Assembly (NCBI GenBank): GCA_031287135.1
Contig: JAITTK010000111.1
Location: 1 to 16,948, forward strand
Direction of reading: 5' to 3'
DNA: 16,948 nt
From: Candidatus Methanoplasma reticulitermitis
Lineage (GTDB): Archaea > Thermoplasmatota > Thermoplasmata > Methanomassiliicoccales > Methanomethylophilaceae
Of this stretch, positions 1-6,377 are shown one piece after another; the first letter of the stretch is position 1, and each line of letters starts with the position of its first letter. Both the position numbers and the translations under genes were made by a program. The notes below the pieces were generated by a model. It was given only the letters and a program-made list of their open reading frames with translations, was not told the origin of the DNA and did no database searches.

Positions 1-1
1 C

Positions 2-448
2 GTGAGATTCGACGAATCCCAGGTCCGTTCGACAGGCAGGGACACGATGGGCGTGAAGGGCATGACGCTCAGCGGGGATGACAGGGTCGTCTCCATGGCG
101 GTCGTGCGTCCGGAGGACAAACTCCTCACGGTCACCGAGAATGGCTACGGTAAGATATCCAACGTCGACGACTACCGTCAGACGAAGCGCGGTGCGAAAG
201 GAGTCATAACCATAAAGACCGATGAGAGGAACGGCAAAGTGGTGTCCGTCAGGAAAGTATCGAACGGGGATCAGCTGATGGTCACCAGCGTGCAGGGCAA
301 GATGATACGCATGGGTGTTGACGAGATCCGAGAGACCGGGCGCAATGCGAAAGGCGTCCGCATAATGGATATGAGGAACGGCGACAAGATAACCGCAGTG
401 GAGCCGATAATCCTGGACGGAGAAGAGCCGGATGAGAATAGCCTCTGA
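2..448 (+). CDS. gyrA: DNA gyrase subunit A, C-terminal end (5' partial)
   Basis: This is the last part of the GyrA subunit of DNA gyrase. Its C-terminal beta-pinwheel wraps DNA so that the enzyme can introduce negative supercoils. The reading frame is open from the left edge, so the gene begins outside the window and the first visible codon is not a start. Three pinwheel-blade repeats can be seen: RDTMGVKGMTLSGDD, TKRGAKGVITIKTDE and RNAKGVRIMDMRNGD. Each has the G-x-K-G-(M/V) core typical of GyrA and ParC C-terminal domains. The protein ends in a short acidic tail (DGEEPDENSL), a common feature of this domain. The catalytic tyrosine and the GyrA box lie upstream and cannot be checked. Gyrase in archaea is of bacterial origin and occurs in several euryarchaeal lineages. 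ParC is the alternative, but an archaeal setting favours GyrA. Confidence 0.93.
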   Translation: MRFDESQVRSTGRDTMGVKGMTLSGDDRVVSMAVVRPEDKLLTVTENGYGKISNVDDYRQTKRGAKGVITIKTDERNGKVVSVRKVSNGDQLMVTSVQGKMIRMGVDEIRETGRNAKGVRIMDMRNGDKITAVEPIILDGEEPDENSL

Positions 449-731
449 GAGAACATGGCCGGCAACGGCGGCGGCATCGGCCGTCGCCGCCTGCGTCTCC
501 GTTGCCGTTTTCATCTTCTCCGTCATCGACGGGAGGGTGATGCAGGCAACGCTGTCCCTGTTCGCAGCAGTGCTGTTCTCGGCATGTGTATTCATGGCTC
601 TGAGCATAGGATCGAGACTGGAGGCCGCAGACGGAATGGTCACGGAAGTCCGTTGCCTGAGACTGAAAAGACCGGGCATCGAAAAACACGGAGAGGAGAT
701 AAGGCCGAAGGCTAAAATGCCAAAGGGATGA
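432..731 (+). CDS. small two-helix membrane protein, unknown function
   Basis: I do not recognise this 99-residue protein. It starts at an ATG inside the last codons of gyrA (17-base overlap in another frame), so it is probably cotranscribed and translationally coupled with gyrA. Two hydrophobic segments are visible, at about residues 12-31 and 38-60, separated by a short polar turn (VIDGR). This suggests a helical hairpin in the membrane. The C-terminal 35 residues are charged (RLKRPGIEKHGEEIRPKAK) and probably cytosolic. There is no signal-peptide cleavage motif, cysteine pair or known catalytic motif. The ORF ends just before the tRNA promoter, so its 3' boundary fits the architecture. The opposite-strand ORF here looks like a compositional shadow. 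Confidence 0.6.
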   Translation: MRIASERTWPATAAASAVAACVSVAVFIFSVIDGRVMQATLSLFAAVLFSACVFMALSIGSRLEAADGMVTEVRCLRLKRPGIEKHGEEIRPKAKMPKG

Positions 732-746
732 TATGGCTGCCAGGAA

Positions 747-757
747 ACTTTATAATA
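747..757 (+). promoter_or_regulatory. TATA box of tRNA-Phe
   Basis: The A/T-rich stretch ACTTTATAATA matches the archaeal TATA-box pattern. Its centre lies about 26-30 bases upstream of the 5' end of the tRNA, the usual distance to an archaeal start site. A purine-rich GGAAA just upstream could act as the BRE. Confidence 0.7.
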
Positions 758-782
758 GAGAACCCGCAATAGGGGGAACTAC

Positions 783-858
783 GCCGTGGTAACTCAGTTG
801 GGAGAGTGCATGACTGAAGATCATGAAGTCGCTGGTTCGAGCCCGGCTCACGGCACCA
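783..858 (+). tRNA. tRNA-Phe (anticodon GAA), CCA encoded
   Basis: A complete cloverleaf can be drawn by hand. The acceptor stem GCCGTGG (783-789) pairs with TCACGGC (848-854), with one G-U pair. The D stem ACTC pairs with GAGT. The anticodon stem CATGA/TCATG encloses the loop CTGAAGA. The variable loop is AAGTC. The T stem GCTGG/CCGGC encloses the loop TTCGAGC. The anticodon at 816-818 is GAA, reading UUC and UUU, so the tRNA carries phenylalanine. The discriminator is A855 and the CCA end is encoded at 856-858. There is no intron. It has its own TATA box upstream and a T-run directly downstream, so it appears to be a single-gene transcription unit. Confidence 0.96.
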
Positions 859-860
859 TG

Positions 861-868
861 CTTTTTTC
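861..868 (+). terminator. T-run terminator after tRNA-Phe
   Basis: Six consecutive T residues (862-867) follow the tRNA CCA end within four bases. Archaeal RNA polymerase terminates at such T-tracts without needing a hairpin. A second T-run lies at 915-920, just before the next gene. Confidence 0.6.
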
Positions 869-918
869 CCGTGCGATGAGCATACGGCTCATGCGGTCTG
901 TACCGGGGAGGGTGTTTT

Positions 919-1101
919 TTGGAACCTGATACGATATTCATCGATATACGCACAAGCAAACTGACGCTTGCGCAGGCCCTTCAGGAGATCCAGAGGATAC
1001 AGGCGGAAAATCCGGATTATGAGATATTCCTGGACGGCGATGCCCACGCCATAGCAGGGAGGAAAAAGAGAAGGAGGGATGTGCAACGGCCGGAAGGATG
1101 A
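919..1101 (+). CDS. 60-aa protein of unknown function, coupled to DUF531-type gene
   Basis: I do not recognise this small protein. It starts at a TTG preceded by a good ribosome-binding site, GGGGAGGG at 905-912, six bases upstream. No ATG start is available in the frame. The sequence begins with a beta-like stretch (DTIFIDI), continues with an amphipathic helix (LTLAQALQEIQRIQAEN), then YEIFLDGDAHAIAG, and ends in a basic tail (GRKKRRR). This resembles a small alpha/beta fold with a nucleic-acid-friendly C-terminus. Its stop codon overlaps the ATG of the downstream DUF531-type gene (ATGA), so the two are translationally coupled and may work together. No clear TATA box was seen upstream, so it may depend on read-through from the tRNA unit or a weak promoter. 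Function is unknown. Confidence 0.7.
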   Translation: MEPDTIFIDIRTSKLTLAQALQEIQRIQAENPDYEIFLDGDAHAIAGRKKRRRDVQRPEG

Positions 1102-1625
1102 CCATCGCGCTTTACAACTCATACGACCCGAACAAATTCAGAGAGCCGCACAGGAGGGTGCTCGCGAGAGCCGGCGGTCTCGCGATGGCATTCGACATGA
1201 ATCTGGCCCTTCTCGGTTTCCCGATCCCGGAAGATATCGACACGCCGACGGGGATCGCGGAATGGGTGGCCGGTACCACGAGCATAGGGGGCCACGGCGA
1301 CTATTTCATGCAACTCGCCGAGAAAGGCAGATTCAACAAATTCCCGTATCCGTCGAAAGGTCTGCCTCCGCAGCTGGGGGAACCGATACTCACGACAAGC
1401 AAACCCGATGACAGGAAAAGGATAAATGTGAGCGAGACGGCGGATATGGTGAGAAGGGGGAAGAGCATAGTGCTGATATTCGGCATCGGTCCGCACGGGG
1501 TCCCGAAAGAGATCGCAGCCATACCGAAGTACCATATGGATGTCACCGGCGGGGGATTCTCGCTAGAGACATGCACGGCACTCGGTGCGGTGTGCGGCGC
1601 CGTCACCGCCAGGCTGAATCAGTAA
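1098..1625 (+). CDS. DUF531-family archaeal protein, SPOUT-methyltransferase-like
   Basis: The 175-residue protein looks like the archaeal DUF531 family, with the characteristic N-terminus MTIALYNSYDPNKFREPHRR. The family has no established function that I know of. The C-terminal part, IFGIGPHGVPKEI (about residues 127-139) followed by HMDVTGGGFSLETCTALGA (about 146-164), resembles the trefoil-knot SAM-binding motifs of SPOUT RNA methyltransferases (G-x-G/E-x-(L/V)-P, then an S-x-E-x-(A/C)-T helix). The Trm56 encoded at 15348-15866 has a comparable arrangement. An RNA methyltransferase-like role is therefore an inference. The ATG overlaps the stop of the 60-aa gene (ATGA). At the other end, the gene converges on purM with a seven-base overlap. 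Confidence 0.82.
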   Translation: MTIALYNSYDPNKFREPHRRVLARAGGLAMAFDMNLALLGFPIPEDIDTPTGIAEWVAGTTSIGGHGDYFMQLAEKGRFNKFPYPSKGLPPQLGEPILTTSKPDDRKRINVSETADMVRRGKSIVLIFGIGPHGVPKEIAAIPKYHMDVTGGGFSLETCTALGAVCGAVTARLNQ

Positions 1626-2638
1626 GTCTCGTACAGGATGTTGCCGGGCTCCAGAAGGACCCCGCTTCCCTTTTCGACTCTTCCGACCATGTCCGCATTA
1701 CCGTATTTCTTGACGATATCCTCCGCATCCCGTTCCGGTGCTATTATCGCGAAACCCATGCTCATGTTCAGCGTCTGGTACATCTCCCTGTCGTCAACGC
1801 CGCCCAATTCCTGTATGACTTTGAATATGGGCGCGGGCCCGACCGGATCATCGATCACATATCGCAGCCCCTTCTTCATGCGCAGTATGTTCCTGAGACC
1901 CCCGCCGGTTATATCGACAAGCCCGTGGACGGTGTGCGACCCAGTGATCTCCAGGACCTGCCTGACATATATCTCCGTGGGCGTCAGAAGTTCCATGCCC
2001 ACGCTTTTGGACAAGCCTCCGATTCTGTCTTCGAGTGAAACGTTCGAGGATTCGAATACCTTTCTTGCCAGCGTCAGTCCGTTCGAGTGTATGCCGGACG
2101 ATCTGAGGCTCACGATGGCGTCGCCTTCCTCGCATTTCTCTCCGGTTATGACGCGGTCTTTCTCAACATATCCGAGGCATGTCCCGGAAAGGTCCACGCT
2201 GTGCACCATCTCGGGAAGAACGGCTATCTCTCCGCCGACTATCTCCATGTTGGATATCTCCGCTCCCTTCTCAAGGCCTATGCCGATCTCCCTCGTAACG
2301 GCATCGTCCGGTCTGTCTATCGCAATGTAATCCACGAAGGATATTGGTTCGGAGTTGACGCATATGGTGTCGTTAACGTTCATCGCGATGCAGTCTATCC
2401 CCACGGTGTTCCATATCCCAAGTTCTTTTGCGACGAGGAGCTTGGTGCCGACCCCGTCCGTGGCCAACGTGAGATATTTGTCTCCGAAGTCGATGAGGCT
2501 CGCGAAGAGGCCCGGGATGCGCACCATCTGCCCCACACCGTTCCTTTTGAACTTCAGCTCGCCGACAAGGGATCCTATGGCCTTTGATTTATCATCTATA
2601 TTGACGCCGGCTTTCGAATATGTCCATCCTTTTGACAT
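1619..2638 (-). CDS. purM: phosphoribosylformylglycinamidine cyclo-ligase (AIR synthetase)
   Basis: PurM catalyses the ATP-dependent ring closure of formylglycinamidine ribonucleotide to aminoimidazole ribonucleotide, the fifth step of de novo purine synthesis in the cytosol. The 339-residue length is normal. Motifs visible in order are the N-terminal YSKAGVNID, the ATP-binding DGVGTKL (61-67), DCIAMNVND (82-90), GGEIAVLP (135-142), the C-terminal-domain SGIHSNGLTLAR (181-192) and HGLVDITGGGLRN (238-250). Together these are diagnostic of PurM rather than PurL, ThiL or HypE. The ATG start sits about 31 bases from a TATA-like box, so the mRNA is probably leaderless or has only a few leader bases. 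No purine gene lies next to it. It stands alone and converges on the DUF531-type gene. Confidence 0.96.
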   Translation of the reverse strand: MSKGWTYSKAGVNIDDKSKAIGSLVGELKFKRNGVGQMVRIPGLFASLIDFGDKYLTLATDGVGTKLLVAKELGIWNTVGIDCIAMNVNDTICVNSEPISFVDYIAIDRPDDAVTREIGIGLEKGAEISNMEIVGGEIAVLPEMVHSVDLSGTCLGYVEKDRVITGEKCEEGDAIVSLRSSGIHSNGLTLARKVFESSNVSLEDRIGGLSKSVGMELLTPTEIYVRQVLEITGSHTVHGLVDITGGGLRNILRMKKGLRYVIDDPVGPAPIFKVIQELGGVDDREMYQTLNMSMGFAIIAPERDAEDIVKKYGNADMVGRVEKGSGVLLEPGNILYETY

Positions 2639-2663
2639 CGGTCCTCATCCGACAATGGCCTTG

Positions 2664-2674
2664 TCTATTATTAG
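2664..2674 (-). promoter_or_regulatory. TATA box of purM
   Basis: On the minus strand the sequence reads CTAATAATAGA. Its centre is about 31 bases upstream of the purM ATG, which predicts a transcript starting within a few bases of the start codon. Confidence 0.55.
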
Positions 2675-2871
2675 TTTTCATGCGAAGGTGTTCGAAAAAT
2701 CGCCGTTGTTATTATATCATCGATACAAAGTCTTCATAACTTGTCGAAAAAAATGGTTTCAATCGCACCTCGCGTAGTTTTCCGCACCCATCATGTACGC
2801 AACCCGAACGATGAACAGCCGATATTCCGAAAGTCGGTTACGATACTTCAAAAAATCTTTATCAGTTTTTC
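2675..2871. other. intergenic region between purM and ftsJ promoters
   Basis: About 200 bases between two divergent promoters hold no convincing gene. The region is more A/T-rich than the flanking genes. Short ORFs crossing it have no recognisable protein character. A weak inverted motif (CCGA...TCGG near 2819-2836) is too short to call. No C/D-box or tRNA-like fold was recognised. Confidence 0.4.
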
Positions 2872-2880
2872 CATAAATAG
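2872..2880 (+). promoter_or_regulatory. TATA box of ftsJ/rlmE
   Basis: CATAAATAG is centred about 31 bases before the ATG at 2908, fitting a leaderless transcript. No Shine-Dalgarno sequence precedes that ATG. A second A/T-rich box (CTTTATCAG, about 2858-2866) could give a start site some 15 bases further upstream. Confidence 0.5.
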
Positions 2881-2907
2881 TTTATTGATGAAGCCTATCA
2901 GACCTCA

Positions 2908-3591
2908 ATGGCTTTGCATGATCGTTGGGTCCAGGAAAGGAAGCACGAGCATTATTACAAATTGGCAAAGAAGCTCAAATACAGGTCCAGGGCATCCTTC
3001 AAACTCATGCAGATCGACGACCGTTTCGGCATTTTCAGGGATGGGGACTCCGTCGTCGATCTCGGGGCGTCCCCGGGCGGTTGGCTCCAGGTTGCGAAGG
3101 GGCGTGTCGGCGAGAAAGGCAAAGTCGTTGGTGTTGATCTTAGATACATCAGGCCGCTGGAAGGCGTAACGACGATAATCGGCGATATAACCGAGGACAG
3201 CACGATGAGGAAGCTGATCGAAACATTCGGAGGGAAGGCGGATGTGGTGCTGTCCGACATGGCCCCGAACATCGGCGGCAATTATTCGACGGATCACGCG
3301 AGGTCGGTCGATCTCTGCATGTACGCCGTGGCGGTTTGCGACAGGATACTCAAGAAAGAGGGCAAGTTGGTCGTGAAGGTGTTCATGGGCGATATGCTGG
3401 GCCCCCTGCTGGATGAATTGGAATCGAGATTCAAATCCGTGAAAGTACATTCTCCGGATGCATCAAGGGAAACATCCTCGGAAGTCTACATAATATCCAA
3501 AGGATTCCTGTCATCGAGGAATGTCAAACTCAAGGATATCTCCGAGGAAGAAAAAAAGCCGGAGTTCAGAGCCAAGGGCGGCAATATCTGA
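2908..3591 (+). CDS. rlmE: FtsJ/RlmE-family rRNA 2'-O-ribose methyltransferase
   Basis: This 227-residue protein is a SAM-dependent 2'-O-methyltransferase of the RrmJ/FtsJ family. Family members methylate a uridine in the A loop of the large-subunit rRNA. The catalytic tetrad K-D-K-E can be placed at Lys32 (SRASFKL), Asp117 (LSDMAPN), Lys157 (LVVKVF) and Glu192 (TSSEVYI). The SAM-binding glycine motif is DLGASPGGW (51-59). After about residue 200 there is a charged tail (SEEEKKPEFRAKGG), and no TRAM domain is present. The start is chosen because the family begins close to the HDRWVQERKHEHYYK stretch and because a TATA box lies about 31 bases upstream. The gene ends back to back with the helicase on the other strand, in TGATCA. 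The exact target base is not shown by the sequence. Confidence 0.93.
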   Translation: MALHDRWVQERKHEHYYKLAKKLKYRSRASFKLMQIDDRFGIFRDGDSVVDLGASPGGWLQVAKGRVGEKGKVVGVDLRYIRPLEGVTTIIGDITEDSTMRKLIETFGGKADVVLSDMAPNIGGNYSTDHARSVDLCMYAVAVCDRILKKEGKLVVKVFMGDMLGPLLDELESRFKSVKVHSPDASRETSSEVYIISKGFLSSRNVKLKDISEEEKKPEFRAKGGNI

Positions 3592-6339
3592 TCAGTCCCA
3601 GAATCTTTTGTTCTTTGCGTAGAGTATCTCCGCGTTCATGATGTCCCGCAGGAAATCATCCTCGTCGACATGCATGCTCCTGAGAATCCTGGACGCGCTG
3701 TCCGGACCTATCCCCCTCCCCGCAAGGACGATCGCGGCCCTCTTCCCGCCGTATTCGTTCACAAGGTTAGCGTTCCTCGACACCCTCAGCGCATCCTTCT
3801 TCTCCTGTTCGCTGCGGTCTTTCATCCTTATGCTCTTGATGCTCTCCCTTTCGTAACCCTTGAGGAGGGCTATCATATTGCCTCCGCATTTCGGGCATCT
3901 GAGGTGTTTGGGGGCATCAGAGACTCTGACTCTCCATTGGTTCAGGCAGTTCAGACATGATGCGTGAAGCGTCTCCTCCTCCAGCCTCTTCTTGAGGGCC
4001 GCCAGTATGGAGTGGTCTGCCCTGACGGGCTGCATGAGTTCTTTCGAACGTACGATCCCCTCCAGCCCTATGCGGGATATGCCGCACAGCTCGATCTTTA
4101 TTCGGCCTTCCGATATCATTCCGATGATAAGTTCTGTGTTCCCGATGTCCAGGTCCTCCCAGAGGACTATGTCGATCGCCTCGTTGTACGCCGGCGTATC
4201 CCTGTGGAGATCGAAAAGACGGTTGAAATTAACGAAACGGTGATCCGCGCCCTTCTCTATTATCCCGAATTTCTTCGCGACATGGACGAAACGCCATTTC
4301 AGATATGTCGAGTTAAGTATAGTTATCCTGGCCAAAGCCTCTATCGTTCCCGGTTTTATGGACTTGAACGTATCCTCGAGAAGTTTACGGTCCACATTCC
4401 TCGGAAGCTCGAGGATTATCCGGTATGCGTCGGTCGACACACCTATGCTCTCTCCCAGACGAGCGGTCAGCAGGGCCGAATAGATCTTACCCAAAGTCTC
4501 GTTCACTCTGCTTCCGAAACAGCAGTTCAGCATAGCCAGCCGGTCCCCGATCTCCAGCGTGACGGTCTTGTCCGTGGGCACGGGCCATCTCTCTTTCTGT
4601 TCATTCACGTAGTCCAATATCTTCCTGCGGCAGTTCTCATCGCCGGGATACACGCCGAGTTCCATCTCGCGGCGCATCCTGCCGACCTCCATGGCCACCT
4701 CGAACGGGACCGGTATGTCGGAACCCGCCCACGACGGGACCGACCCGACATCTCTCGCTTCTTCGACGAGAAGCTCGTCCTCTCTCATCTCTATGATCCT
4801 CCATGTTCTGCCTTTGGCTATGAACATGGCATACGGTTCCGCGAACGAAGCCACGAAACTCTCATCGAGAGTCCCTATGATGCCCCTGGTGCTTATGTCC
4901 CTGATAAGATATGTTCTCTCGTCGGGAATCATGGAGAGGTTGTCATAGAAGTACTGCATCCCCTTCTTCGAGCGTCTGAAACCATTCTCATCCTCGAATA
5001 TCATCTTGATCGATTTCAGTTGTTCCAGGACATCATCCATATCGGAACGGGACAGCGTCCTGAACGGATTGGACCTCCTGAATATCCGGTATGCCGAATC
5101 CCTGTCGGTGCGACCGCTCATGGTCATGGCGATGAGTTGGTTGGCAAGAACCGTGAAGGGGTTCGATCTCCCCCTGAAGTATTCCAGTTCCTTGGCATCG
5201 CTCCTCCTCGCTATGACAAGAGCCTCGGCCACTTCGTCGGGCGCGGTCGCCAATATGACGGACCTTATCGTCTCTCCGATCCTGTGGCCGGCACGTCCCG
5301 CGCGCTGTATCATTCTAGACACCTCTCTGGGGGAGTTATACTGTATGACCAGATCCGCCGACCCTATATCGATCCCGAGTTCCAAGGAAGATGTCGCTAT
5401 CACCGCTTTAAGGTCGCCGTTCTTGAACCTGTCCTCGATCGCCATCCTGTTCTCCTTGGACAGCGACCCGTGGTGCACATCGATCGAGAAATCCTCGTCC
5501 CAGAGATGATACCTTGCGGCAAGCCACTCGGCCGTCTCCCTCGTGTTGACGAACAGCAATGTGGACCTTCCCGCCTCGATCAGCTCCCGGGCCCTCTTCA
5601 TGACCGCCAGTATTTCCGGATCGCTCTGCAGCCTGTCCATCAGGACGGAATCGCCCTCGTCGGGGATCGGACATTCCACGACGATCTCGAATTCCCTGTG
5701 GGTGTCATGCTTGCAAAGTATGACCTCCCTGCCCACGCCGGATAGGAATTCTTTCACGTCCGCAACATCGCCGACGGTCGCCGAAAGCCCTATTCTCCGA
5801 TATTCCCCGCTTATCTCGGCGAGCCTTTCCATGGCAACGCTGAGTTGCGCACCCCTTTCCGTGCTCGAGAGCTCGTGTATCTCGTCGACGATGACCCATT
5901 CGACATTCTTCAGATGCTCCCTAAGCCTCTTGCCCGTGAAGAGGACCTGGAGGGTCTCCGGCGTGGTTATCAGTATGTCGGGGGCCTTATGGGACTGTCT
6001 GTTCCTCTCGGCCTGCGAGGTATCCCCGTGTCTCACCCCCACCGAGATGTCGAGTGCGTTACCGTAGTCTTCCATCCTCTTCAGCATGTCCCTGTTCAGG
6101 GCTCTGAGCGGCGTTATGTAAAGACATCGTATCCCGGCTTTTCCTTTCGTCTTGAATATGGAATCGAAGACCGGGAGCATGGCCGCCTCGGTTTTACCTA
6201 TGCCCGTCGGGGCGACAAGAAGGACATTGTTCCCAGCGAGTATCCGGGGGATAACATCCCTTTGGGGATCTGTCGGTTCGGTGATTCCTCTTTCCCTCAG
6301 AACAGAAACAAGTCTCGGATCGAGTTTGCTGAATGACAT
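3592..6339 (-). CDS. Lhr-type superfamily 2 helicase (aLhr2-like)
   Basis: This is a large ATP-dependent nucleic-acid helicase of the archaeal Lhr type (915 residues from the ATG). Core motifs in order are the Q-like motif EPTDPQRDVIP, Walker A APTGIGKT (43-50), TPLRAL (76-81), TTPETL, the DEIH box (152-155), LSAT (185-188), LELGIDIGSAD and QRAGRAGHR (345-353). These are followed by a long Lhr-type winged-helix and accessory region. Near the C-terminus four cysteines (about 795, 798, 815 and 818: CLNC and CPKC) form a probable zinc finger, a feature I associate with aLhr2 rather than aLhr1 or bacterial Lhr. The frame continues upstream to a TTG at 6372, but those residues fall in a palindrome and look non-homologous, so the ATG at 6339 is preferred. 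The gene follows hdrD after 38 bases with no convincing promoter, suggesting cotranscription. The cellular role is not certain. Confidence 0.9.
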   Translation of the reverse strand: MSFSKLDPRLVSVLRERGITEPTDPQRDVIPRILAGNNVLLVAPTGIGKTEAAMLPVFDSIFKTKGKAGIRCLYITPLRALNRDMLKRMEDYGNALDISVGVRHGDTSQAERNRQSHKAPDILITTPETLQVLFTGKRLREHLKNVEWVIVDEIHELSSTERGAQLSVAMERLAEISGEYRRIGLSATVGDVADVKEFLSGVGREVILCKHDTHREFEIVVECPIPDEGDSVLMDRLQSDPEILAVMKRARELIEAGRSTLLFVNTRETAEWLAARYHLWDEDFSIDVHHGSLSKENRMAIEDRFKNGDLKAVIATSSLELGIDIGSADLVIQYNSPREVSRMIQRAGRAGHRIGETIRSVILATAPDEVAEALVIARRSDAKELEYFRGRSNPFTVLANQLIAMTMSGRTDRDSAYRIFRRSNPFRTLSRSDMDDVLEQLKSIKMIFEDENGFRRSKKGMQYFYDNLSMIPDERTYLIRDISTRGIIGTLDESFVASFAEPYAMFIAKGRTWRIIEMREDELLVEEARDVGSVPSWAGSDIPVPFEVAMEVGRMRREMELGVYPGDENCRRKILDYVNEQKERWPVPTDKTVTLEIGDRLAMLNCCFGSRVNETLGKIYSALLTARLGESIGVSTDAYRIILELPRNVDRKLLEDTFKSIKPGTIEALARITILNSTYLKWRFVHVAKKFGIIEKGADHRFVNFNRLFDLHRDTPAYNEAIDIVLWEDLDIGNTELIIGMISEGRIKIELCGISRIGLEGIVRSKELMQPVRADHSILAALKKRLEEETLHASCLNCLNQWRVRVSDAPKHLRCPKCGGNMIALLKGYERESIKSIRMKDRSEQEKKDALRVSRNANLVNEYGGKRAAIVLAGRGIGPDSASRILRSMHVDEDDFLRDIMNAEILYAKNKRFWD

Positions 6340-6353
6340 ATTATAGAAATATG

Positions 6354-6371
6354 TGTCGGGAGGTCCCGACA
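6354..6371. repeat. 18-bp inverted repeat between hdrD and the helicase gene
   Basis: TGTCGGGA-GG-TCCCGACA is an 8-bp perfect inverted repeat with a two-base centre. As RNA it would form a GC-rich hairpin with a tetraloop or hexaloop. It lies between the hdrD-like stop and the preferred helicase start. There is no T-run after it, so it does not look like a classical terminator. It may be a protein-binding site or an mRNA-stability element. Confidence 0.6.
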
Positions 6372-6377
6372 AATGGT

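Noticed and set aside
2741..3169. 142-codon plus-strand frame over the ftsJ promoter and 5' region
   Set aside because: It overlaps ftsJ in another frame, covers the promoter and has no recognisable domain. The ATG at 2888 belongs to this frame and is not the ftsJ start.
3964..5745. 593-codon open frame on the plus strand opposite the helicase
   Set aside because: It lies wholly antisense to a gene with clear helicase motifs. Its product is rich in Arg, His, Pro and Gly without recognisable motifs, as expected of a shadow frame in GC-rich coding DNA.
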